Below, in pieces: positions 1 to 8,202 of a DNA stretch of 22,882 nt; position 1 is the stretch's first letter; each line of letters starts with the position of its first letter. The notes beneath the pieces were generated by a model. The model was given only the letters and a program-made list of their open reading frames with translations, did not search any database and was not told where the DNA came from. The position numbers were made by a program, and so were the translations under genes. The DNA comes from Isohypsibius dastychi. Its lineage: Eukaryota; Tardigrada; Eutardigrada; Parachela; Isohypsibiidae. The stretch covers positions 1-22,882 of the forward strand of contig JAQIWT010000341.1 of assembly GCA_034696485.1 (NCBI GenBank). Reading direction: 5' to 3'.

Positions 1-128
1 TCTGACTGCCTCGCTACCAGTCGGAAGCTTTGCTATAACGCGCGCACGGTCAAACAAAGGACTTAGGTCACCTTAACGAACTTTCTCTAGATAATATCTC
101 AAATGCACAAAGAAATAAAAGAAATTAA

Positions 129-491
129 TTACCGGCATCGAACATCCATAATGTGCAAAGATGTGGAGCACGACGGCAGCAGCCTAACAATCATGGTCTG
201 CTGATCTTGCATGCAAAGTTGAATGCGCCACATATCAGGTCTCTCAGGCAGTTCCCGGGACACAATCTTGGAGGTATGAGGAATTCCCGTGTCGACCATT
301 TGCTTTACAACCTCCTGTTTAAACTGCCATTTCAGACGGAATACATCAACTCCATATTCTGCGTACGATGACTTCTCGGCAACACGAAGTTGATTGCATA
401 GGTAATAGTCGCTATTGGGATCGATCTGCGGATGCTCCCGAACCGGACTGAGAATGCGGATCCTAGGACTACGGTAAGATGCTGAACACAT
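129..491 (-). CDS. MATH-like N-terminal exon of a MATH/BTB-family paralogue (partial)
   Basis: This is a 120-residue reading frame read leftward from an ATG at 491. Its middle (YGVDVFRLKWQF, then SRELPERPDMWRI) lines up with YGVETFKLFWRF and RRETPSRSGMWQV in the plus-strand protein that starts at 1003, so the two are diverged paralogues arranged head to head. The spacing of aromatic and W residues resembles a MATH (TRAF-like) domain, which binds substrates in BTB/cullin-3 ligase adaptors. The frame stops at 129, but CG|gtaatt just before the stop could be a splice donor, so a BTB part may lie left of the window. No BTB sequence is visible in the 128 bases remaining. It may therefore be a real 5' exon or a fragment. 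The paralogy is seen in the sequence; the family name is an inference by way of the neighbour. Confidence 0.5.
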   Translation of the reverse strand: MCSASYRSPRIRILSPVREHPQIDPNSDYYLCNQLRVAEKSSYAEYGVDVFRLKWQFKQEVVKQMVDTGIPHTSKIVSRELPERPDMWRIQLCMQDQQTMIVRLLPSCSTSLHIMDVRCR

Positions 492-680
492 ATTTAGACG
501 TGTTTTGGTGCAAGTCTAACCAAATTTAATGATCTTGCATAGAATCCAATTTGATCTCAATATTCCTGCAAAAGCAACTCCTTCCTTGTTATTCATCAGT
601 GCCCTTCTACTGTGCTGCACGCGGCCCTGCCATGAAAAGACAGACAAGATATTACGTACACACGAGCGGGATTAGCCAAT

Positions 681-705
681 GTCTTTAGAAGTTACTTCTA
701 AAGAC
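681..705. repeat. Hairpin, 11-bp perfect arms
   Basis: gtctttagaag and cttctaaagac pair perfectly around a 3-base loop (tta). The pairing extends outward with one mismatch through ccaa/ttgg, to about 35 bp in total. Confidence 0.85.
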
Positions 706-820
706 CTTGGATTAGCTCTTCAGAGAAAAGTGGCTAACCAGTGGTCAAGCCACCATCAAAGAGATGGTCTATAATGGTCTTAGATCACACTCTATGCTGC
801 TTCCCTTCACCTCCGTTCGT

Positions 821-860
821 CCAGGAGCAATAGAGAAGAATTCTTCTCTATTGCTCCTGG
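821..860. repeat. Perfect 40-bp palindrome
   Basis: The 20-base arm ccaggagcaatagagaagaa is followed immediately by its exact reverse complement, with no loop; the centre is an EcoRI-type gaattc. The short direct repeat ttcgtcc touches or overlaps the left edge (815-821) and lies just outside the right edge (861-867). Confidence 0.95.
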
Positions 861-1002
861 TTCGTCCTGCCTGGTCACTGTATTTTTACTCTACGCCACT
901 ACAGTATTTATCTTTGGATTCAAACTATTCCGCCAAGGTAGCGATCGAGTCAGAAAACTAGCAGTCTTTCAGTGTGCTACTTCATTTAAAATAGCTTGCA
1001 CA

Positions 1003-2246
1003 ATGGATGGTTTATATCCAATCCGTCTGCACGAGATCTCGGCTTATCCGCACTATGGAGTCGAAACTTTCAAGTTATTCTGGCGTTTTGACGAGGATCG
1101 AATACTAGAGCTCAAAGGAAATGATCGTGTTTTCTCATCTGGTATTGTTCGAAGAGAAACACCATCTAGATCTGGAATGTGGCAAGTCCACATCACACAG
1201 AGCCCTTTGAAAGCTGTGAAAAAACCCAACTGGGCTTATGGCTGCCCGTATGCTCCTTCGGCTCTTGTTAGACTGGAAGCGGTGGATGAACCACAAGTTC
1301 AGGTTCTGGAATTCGAATACAGGCTAGTAAAGAATGTGGTTCCTACGTGGATTATAATGAAACTAACTCTCGCAACCGTAGGTCTAGGCGCTATCACATG
1401 AAGACTCATGAAAACTATTCCGGAGTAATTAAACGAAATAACTCCATCACGACTCGATTCAATTTTCGTCCTTGCCCAGAAGAGCGCCGGCGAGAGAATA
1501 TGTACTTCGAACTGACTGTTGTTGTCGGATATGCCCGAACAGCTATGTATGGGAACTCAACTGGTACAATCCGGGCACTGCGGGAATCAAAGGTCCGAAC
1601 TGATGCTATGCTGGTTTCTCGAGATGGCTGCGGCATTCCAGTCCACCGCGTGATTATTTCTGCTCAGTCACAGTTTTTTTATGCTGCGCTTAGTGGAGCT
1701 GCATCGAATAATCCATCGGAAAAAATCAAGATCATAATGGACGTCGATTCGTGTGTTCTGAATGTTTTTGTCCGTGTCATCTATGGAGCCCGCTTAGATG
1801 AATTACCCACGGAAATGCTGCAGAGTATATACGTGGTCGCTGGAGAATACGGACCCGAAGGCATCGTGCAGCAGGCTAAAAGCACCCTGTTGAAGCGAAA
1901 CTTGAAAGTGGAGGAGCTGGTCAGTTTCTATATCTTCGCAAAACGTCATGGCGAGAAAGAACTCGGAACAAAAGCACTGAAAAGCGTCGTTGCTCATCGG
2001 GAGAAGTTCTTCATGAACGGCGGGTTGGATGGAATAGACGGAAGTGATAAAGATGTTTTTGAAGAATCCACAGAAGACTTCACGAACGATGTCAGACTGA
2101 GTTCAATTTTCAAGGAGTTTTCTGAGGCTGAGCTTTTCTCAACTGGTAAAAGCTATGAGAATTTCAAAGATCCACTTCATCCGCATTATATGAATAACGC
2201 GACCGCCCAGTTTTATGGTCGGCGTGGTCAGTATGTGCGCTTTTGA
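1003..2246 (+). CDS. MATH-like/BTB (POZ) domain protein, putative cullin-3 adaptor; frame break near 1290-1345
   Basis: Two overlapping frames look like one gene. The first (1003-1401) gives a MATH-like N-terminus with WRF, FSSGIVRRETP and GMWQVHI. The second, open to the TGA at 2244-2246, gives a linker and then a BTB fold at about 1590-1890: DAMLVSRDGCGIPVHRV, SQFFYAALSG, then VFVRVIYGARLDELP and IYVVAGEYGPEGI. A short BACK-like helical tail follows (VEELVSFYIFAKRHGEKEL). The shift between frames needs either a short intron, such as gttaga at about 1268 to the tacag before GCTAGT at about 1325 (which would remove 56 bp), or a frameshift. I cannot decide between these. MATH/BTB proteins of the SPOP/BATH type recruit substrates to CUL3 ubiquitin ligases. 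Polyadenylation signals AATAAA follow at 2263 and 2282. The BTB call is strong and the MATH call moderate. Confidence 0.75.
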
Positions 2247-2369
2247 ATCAAATAATGAATCAAATAAAATGTTAAACAAATAATAAATACTATGACTTCA
2301 AATTACAATGACTTCCATTGTTTAGTGCGGGACGGTTCCGACTACTCTGTAGTTTGGATGGACTTGTTA

Positions 2370-3057
2370 AGCTGGGAGTATGGTCGCTTATTTTCTCGTC
2401 AGCCATGCCGTTTTTCGATGGCTGACGAAATTTTGAGAAAAGCCAAGTATGGTCAGCTGGTCAGACCATGGCGTTGCTGTCATCAACTAGGACGTCTTCC
2501 CGTATCTAAGCCATGCCATGGCATGTGGCTTGCAAGCCATAAGATAAGTCGTGCGGCGATCAAATAGAAACAATCCTATTTTGATCAGCCAGCTTGATTG
2601 CAAGCCACCAGTTGTAGAACCGCTCTATTCCAATGTAGATTGAAATTATCAACCAGTATATCCAACAAACCGAAATATCTTCGAGCGAATGTACCGAAAC
2701 TTCATTCATCGAGAAAACGTTATCTGGAAATCCAGCAATCCAAACAACAAGGACAACTCAAAAAGGTCATAACCATCGGAATTTTTTTGGCTGCTATCAA
2801 AGAAAATGCGGCAGAAGCCAATGCAAGAACTAGCTACGTATTTAATAAAAAACCTTAACATCGATTATTTTGTTGTTGCGGACGTTGATCAAGTATGGTT
2901 CAGATTCACGATGATCTAAAGCCAAGTCAAAAAATGAGGTTGGCTTGTCTGCCGGCACGTTCGTTCATTTCTGACCAGTGGGCAGACCAAATAGAAATTT
3001 GCTGACAAGCTGGCGAGAACGACTTATGGCTTGTCAGTAGCGACCATACTCCCAGCT
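2370..3057. mobile_element. Non-autonomous TIR DNA transposon (MITE-like), TTA target duplication
   Basis: The left end agctgggagtatggtcgct (2370-2388) is the exact reverse complement of the right end (3039-3057), giving 19-bp terminal inverted repeats. Both ends are flanked by TTA (2367-2369 and 3058-3060), a 3-bp target-site duplication. The element is 688 bp and encodes no transposase; its longest frames (within 2292-2567 and 2598-2858) have no recognisable motif. Subterminal hairpins sit inside both ends: 2397-2427 (cgtcagccat/atggctgacg) and 3002-3036 (ctgacaagc/gcttgtcag). Two back-to-back 14-bp palindromes lie at 2512-2539. TTA/TWA duplications are typical of the PIF/Harbinger superfamily, so that assignment is inferred from duplication length alone. 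The perfect ends suggest a fairly recent insertion. Confidence 0.85.
2512..2539. repeat. Two adjacent perfect 14-bp palindromes inside the transposon
   Basis: catgccatggcatg (2512-2525) is followed directly by tggcttgcaagcca (2526-2539). Each is a perfect palindrome. Confidence 0.85.
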
Positions 3058-3060
3058 TTA

Positions 3061-3396
3061 GCTGTTTACGTCTGCCCGAAGTTTACTAGAACAAAAAGGG
3101 AAACTGAAATATTTTCTGAATTTTTTTCAGATCTCTAGAAAATCATTTCGTTTAGCAATGGCTGAAAAATTCTGTTCCAGTCATTCTCTTGAACTAAAGA
3201 ACAACAACCAGCAGAATAAACTCTATAAAGTTACGGGAACGCGAGATGACCGGAAGCGATCTTCCGATGTCAAGTTGGCGATGAATTCCACCCAAGAATA
3301 ATCAATGTTCGCCACAGAGGAGTCATCACCGATTCGTATCGAATTTGTTTATTTGTTTGACTTCAGAAGCGAACTTGTATTTCATCAAGCACGACA
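3061..3396. other. Spacer between transposon and COG8 3' end
   Basis: I see no gene here. The reverse strand carries a polyadenylation signal (AATAAA, read from tttatt at about 3348), about 45 bp past the COG8 stop, consistent with the COG8 3' UTR. Confidence 0.45.
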
Positions 3397-5513
3397 TCAA
3401 CCGCTCACGGAAACAACAGAACCGCCAACATCATCCCTGACTTCAGTATGCGAGCCATTTACGCCGACCCTGGAAAGGTCACCATTCACCGATATAAAAC
3501 CATCCGTGATTTCTTTAAAAGTCCCAGGAGAAATTCCAAGGAATAAAGCAGCTTCTGTTGAGGGACAAAGCAAATCTCTGACCTTCTCCACGAATGGCAC
3601 AAAAACGCGGAAAAACACATCTTGAAAATCAGCAACTTCCGGCTGGCGGGAATCCGGACAGTGATTGACGATATTCGAAGTCTCTTTTACGAAATCTTTC
3701 ATCGCCAAACTGATCGGAACTGTCAGATTTCCGATAAAACACAACCGTATGCGACTCAGTGCGCCAAGCAGATCGTTGCACAGAAGAGCGATGGCTGGAT
3801 AAGCGATCAGTTCTTCAGGAGCTTTAATGGTGAGAGCAGACATCTCCTTGGCTTCCACCATTTCCGGTTTCACGTTTCGTATCCTTTTCAAATTCGAGGC
3901 AAGAACAGCTTTTCTAAATCTACAAAGAAATATTTGAACAATAACACAAACAAAAAAGCGATGGAATTTGTCCAAATTTCTATATATTACAGACTGCGCT
4001 CACTCTGTTATTGAAATATCCAAACCATGTCGAAACTGCTTCAGAACATGTTGGCTGAAAATCCGCAGAAATACGGACGATGAGCTTGTTCCGAACCGCG
4101 ATAAGGAATCTGCCAAACTCAGCAGCTGCTTGAGGATGGATTCAAGTCGGGTTTCCTCGATGTTGGGAAGAAGTTGAAGCAGAAGTCCGGAGAGACTTTT
4201 GAGCTATGACAAAATATGATTAGAACATAGATGAGCAGAAAAAGTACATTGATCATTAGAACTGATTAGGAGAATCACCTCGGTTTGAATCCAAATATAA
4301 GGTAACGAGTGAAGATCGGAAGATAAGTCCGAGCTATCCGGGAAAACGGATAAATAATAATTCATAGTGTCGAAATAATGCAGCCGACAAATCTCGATGA
4401 TTTTTGTGATGAAATGAAAATGATCGCGTTGTGAGATGACAAGGATCTGGCTGTTGATGAACGCACTGCGGGCCTATAGTGAAAAATAAAACAAATGAGA
4501 ACAACAATGTTATGGGCTTGTAATAAATAATAAACATCGCAAAAATGCGAATAGATAATTCACAGAATTTGAGGAATCGTAATTTTAGAGGCAAAATTTA
4601 ATCAACATATCTTTCGACCAATTCGTCGTACAATACCTGAAGAAAATCAACTCGGATTTGTGATTCACTGGCTGATCCCAAAGCTTGTCCGAGCCGTCTT
4701 TGCAGCGAAACAATCTTCAAAGCTTGAAGAAGTTGAACCGGAGCAGCTCTCAGCTGGTTGGCCAGCAAATTCATGATCATCCATCCTCGCTGCTTACTTT
4801 GTTCGACAACAGATTCGATGGCTGGGTTACCGGATGAACTGGAGCTGCTGGCGAGTTTCTCTGTGAAGTTAATTAATTCGACCGCCTGAATAAGAAACAC
4901 TTGTTCAGAATTAACGAAAGACGTTTTGTTTGCAAAACAAAATACCTCGTCGAACAAGCCACGTTTCGCCAAACTTTCCAGAAGCTGCGGAATATCCAAA
5001 AGCTCCTTGATCTGGCTGATACAGTTTTGGTGTTTTAACAATTTCTGACGTTTTTCCGCAAAGTCCGAAATCTTCTTTTCCGCCAGCCGACTGCTTTCTT
5101 CCACAGATCCCAAGTTTTGCAGGAGATTTTCTGTTTTCAGCCTGATTTCAGGGAGATCCTTGCTGATGATCTGAATTTCATTCGCGACATCCAGAAGAAC
5201 TTGATAGTTCTAGAACAGATCCAGCGGTAATTTCAGTAAATTTCGAATCATAAAACGTGTCACTACGTACCTCCAGCACCAACGAAGCCTTACGTTCCTG
5301 TAAACCCTTCTTTACTTCTTCCAGCCGTGCTCCTTCGTCGGAAAATCGTTGATAGTCCAGCTGAAGAAGTTCGTGCACATACGGCACAACGACGTCAACG
5401 TGGCCATTTTCCAGCGTGTCTGAGGATTTGTCGCTGTTTGAGTCGTCGTGGACAGCTTTGGACAAGGCGCGGACAAGATCTAGAAAATCAGAATGCTCCT
5501 TCGAGCCCTCCAT
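3397..5513 (-). CDS. COG8: Conserved oligomeric Golgi complex subunit 8 (COG8/Dor1 family)
   Basis: Six exons join in phase: 5513-5271, 5209-4946, 4885-4637, 4473-4279, 4203-4004 and 3919-3397. They give 557 aa, against about 610 in vertebrates. COG8 is a subunit of the eight-protein COG tether on the cytosolic face of the Golgi, which captures retrograde vesicles and keeps glycosylation enzymes in place. Family signatures are the N-terminal VPYVHELLQLDY with coiled coil, the central RVDFLQ-ARSAFINSQ junction (exon 3/4), and a C-terminal PAIALLCNDLLGALSRIRLC segment matching the COG8 'N..L.A.NELRLC' region. The ATG at 5513 is followed directly by the Dor1-like N-terminus. All five introns have GT-AG ends (61-81 bp in most cases). 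No lesions were seen. The C-terminal tail after about residue 520 is poorly conserved, so the exact stop is less certain. Confidence 0.9.
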
Positions 5514-5964
5514 CGCAGTGGATCAAGTTTAACTCAACAATAAAGCGAGAAGAACAACCAAGAAAGAGATACGAATCCAGGCAAAATGCCTCAGCCAAAA
5601 CCTGGATACTGATTGTTGTGGTTTTGCATCAGGACGTACGCACGGATGACGGATCTAGATACAGTCTCGTCCGTCTACGTCGAAAGTCGAAACGTAAGCA
5701 AGGAATGTGGACCGCTCAAAGCAAGGAATGTGGACCGCTTCGCTATCACCATACTCAGTCCGCTTCGCTTCTCTTCTCTGATCCGATCCAGTTGGTCAGG
5801 GAAATTCACAGATGATGGTCGACATTTTCATTGTTTTAATGGACGTAACGTAACTTCCCTAGCAGACAGACTATGATGTCAGGAGGCCACAAAATTAGGT
5901 ATCACGTGCCAAAAAAAACAACCGATCAAAAAAGAAATTCAGAATATAAACGACTTTCTTTGAA
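5514..5964. other. COG8 upstream region / DRG1 downstream region
   Basis: These 451 bp must hold the COG8 promoter (minus strand) and the DRG1 3' UTR. Frames at 5327-5815 and 5613-5876 on the plus strand are antisense to COG8 or cross the repeat; they carry no motif. The one notable item is the 21-bp duplication at 5696-5739. Confidence 0.5.
5696..5739. repeat. 21-bp direct repeat, 23-bp period, carrying GGAATGTGG
   Basis: aagcaaggaatgtggaccgct occurs at 5696-5716 and again at 5719-5739, identical. Each unit carries GGAATGT, which matches the TEAD/Scalloped binding consensus. The pair lies 180-225 bp upstream of the COG8 ATG. A regulatory role is inference only. Confidence 0.8.
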
Positions 5965-7699
5965 TTACACTTTCTTAATAATTTGCACAACATCCTCGTC
6001 ATTCAGGACATGATCCTTTCCCACTCTCTGCGGCTGATGTTTAACTGATGATCCCCACACAAGTGCAATTTTGAAATCTTTCAGCAACGTTTTATGAATC
6101 TTCGTACAAAAATCGCCAACGGTGGTTCGGTCGGAAGAAAGAATAACAGGCGAATCGTAATCGGGCAGCTGACCTCGAGGTTTCGTGTAGACCCGCACAA
6201 GTTTCAGGTATTCCCATAATTTCTCCAGCACTAAAAAACCGAGATATTGAAACTTCAATCAAAAAACGAACTTCCGGCGAATTCTTACGGTCATCAAAAT
6301 TCCATTTGTGGTGAGCGGAAATCGGGACGCAGTGAGGAATTTTGTAGATCACATCGAGCTCTTCGATGGAAATTTGATCAATTTTATTCAGGATGTAGAT
6401 ACATGGCATGTAAACTCGATTTCCCTCCACGATGTCTATCAAATCATCCGCAGTTGCATCATAACGCAAAGTGATGTCGGCGTTATGAATTTTGTATTCA
6501 GCGAGGATCGCGCGAACAGTTTCCAAATCCAATTCAGACTGCGGAACCTGCAATAAAATAAATGACTAAAAAATCGGAAAAGACTGGATAACATGTAAAT
6601 TTACCAGCATGTTCAGATTGATGCCTCCTTTTTCTTTCTGTCGGAAACCGATATTAGGTGGCTGTTTATTCAGACGAATTCCAAATCCTTCGAGCTCATG
6701 TTCCAGGAGTTTCTTATGCTGAAGAGGTTTGAGTACATCGAGAACGATGAAAATAAGACTGCATGTCCGGGCAACTGCAAATACACAAAAAAATATTTAT
6801 CGTCCGATTTTCACCATTTCACAATGAAAAAATTCAGAAAATTAATTTTCAAAGATTTCCAAATACTGCAAGGATTTACCGGCTATAACTTGGCGACCAC
6901 GACCCTTTCCGTCCTTAGCGCCCTCAATAATTCCCGGAAGATCCAACAGCTGAATCTTGGCTCCCTTATACTTAATAACACCTACAAATATGTCACATTA
7001 GCGTTCTATATAAAATAAGAAAAAAACCAGCTGAGCGCCTAACGAAAAGAACCTCAACATCTCCCAACGACAAAATGTGGTAAGTATTTTTACCTGGAAC
7101 AGTTGTCAGTGTCGTGAATTCGTAAGCCGCAACCTCCGAATAAACCCCAGCAAGTGTAGTCAGAAGCGTAGATTTTCCCACAGAAGGAAATCCTATAAGA
7201 AGACAGACATGAAGTTCCATTTAAGTAACGAACTCCAGATATTTCGATTGTTAAATCAACTTCCGGTCTCCTCATATATCCAAGCAAAATCCATAAATAG
7301 TTAGTTCTGATGCCGATGTTGAACGGTAACATACAAATCAGTTCTACAAAAGCCTCACTCACCCACAAATCCAATACGGGCATCTGAAAGCAGATTAAAC
7401 ACTTTGTGAGTCTGAAAGAAATTTCAAAAGCGAGAAGATGCCAACCTCCAGTTTTGGCAACGTCGAATCCTTCTCCAGTGCCGCCGCCACCTCCTTTCGG
7501 TGTGATCAATTCTCGTCGCAGTTTCGCTAATTTAGCTTTCAGTAAACCCAGATGGTAAGAGGTGGCCTTGTTCTTCTGGGTCCTGTTCATCTAAAAACAA
7601 AACATGCCCGTCTCAAGAACGACGAAGAACCTCCTGTCTCGACTGGAATGGAATATATACCTCAGCCTCGATCTCGGCGATCTTCTGTAGCACCGACAT
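5965..7699 (-). CDS. DRG1: Developmentally regulated GTP-binding protein 1 (OBG/DRG GTPase)
   Basis: Eight exons join in phase: 7699-7661, 7590-7446, 7383-7363, 7192-7094, 6981-6880, 6774-6605, 6547-6289 and 6230-5965. They give 366 aa, against 367 in human. DRG1 is a cytosolic, potassium-stimulated GTPase that acts with ZC3H15/DFRP1 on translating ribosomes. The conserved N-terminus ([19 protein letters not shown]) is followed by G1 GFPSVGKST (69-77), switch region [12 protein letters not shown]3 DLPG (115-118), G4 NKID (246-249), G5 SAHH (269-272) and a C-terminal TGS domain (about 290-366, ending [10 protein letters not shown]). Exon 3 is a 21-bp micro-exon (DARIGFV) that completes the strand before the P-loop; skipping it would keep frame but delete G69 context. 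The exon 2 donor is weak (G|gttggc). All G motifs are intact, so the enzyme should be active. Confidence 0.97.
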
Positions 7700-8202
7700 C
7701 TTGAATGATTGATAAAACTCCTTCCTAATAAGACAACAGATGTGTGGAATTCCAAGATCGCGAAAATCAGTCCAAATTCAAATTTCCAGAACTTGCACCA
7801 AAACTGTGAGACTCCAAATGTTCATGCACGATGGTAATTGGTAATAGTATTCCAGTACTACGCAGTAACCAACCGCTGGGTAAGATACCAGTTACTCTTA
7901 CCAGATTACCACTACTACTGTGGTGCTTTGTGTTCGTTGGATGCGGGAACCGGTGGTCCAGTGTTAAATTATTAATTTCGACAGTTCGCTACCTCATTTT
8001 CAGATTTTCACGATAAAGGACGGTAGAGCACGAAGACTATTCAAAACGAAACACTTCGGTAAACCTTATCCTAATTAAATATACATCCGATAAAGACATA
8101 TTGTATGGTTCTGCTTTTTTTACTTGATACGTTCTTCAAAGCCATCACAACGCAAGATGCACTGCATTAATTTTCTTGACCACAGACTAGAACAGAAAGG
8201 GT
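7700..8202. other. Spacer between PRISE gene 3' end and DRG1 start
   Basis: This 503-bp segment must hold the DRG1 promoter and the 3' UTR of the reductase gene (both on the minus strand). An imperfect 78-bp inverted repeat lies at 7833-7910. The 61-residue plus-strand frame at 7831-8016 runs over it and looks like chance. No other gene was seen. Confidence 0.5.
7833..7910. repeat. Imperfect inverted repeat with ggtaat ends
   Basis: The left arm ggtaattggtaatagtattc pairs imperfectly with the right arm, whose reverse complement is ggtaatctggtaagagtaac. The whole spans 78 bp upstream of DRG1. It could be a small MITE remnant or a promoter palindrome; no target duplication was identified. Confidence 0.55.

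Larger units (their letters stand above)
492..1002. other. Palindrome-rich spacer between divergent MATH/BTB genes
   Basis: This 511-bp spacer contains the 5' sides of both neighbouring genes, so any promoters must lie here. It holds a 25-bp hairpin at 681-705, a stem at 730-753 (gtggct/agccac), a stem at 752-768 (accatc/gatggt) and a perfect 40-bp palindrome at 821-860. The 65-residue plus-strand frame at 764-961 reads straight through the palindrome and looks like chance. No convincing coding sequence was found. Confidence 0.6.

Noticed and set aside
2292-2858. Frames of 91 and 86 residues inside the TIR element as a possible transposase
   Set aside because: They lack a DDE or DNA-binding motif, overlap palindromes, and the first begins outside the element.
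4281-4291. ggtttgaatcc resembling a tRNA T-loop
   Set aside because: It lies in a COG8 coding exon, and no acceptor or anticodon stem surrounds it.
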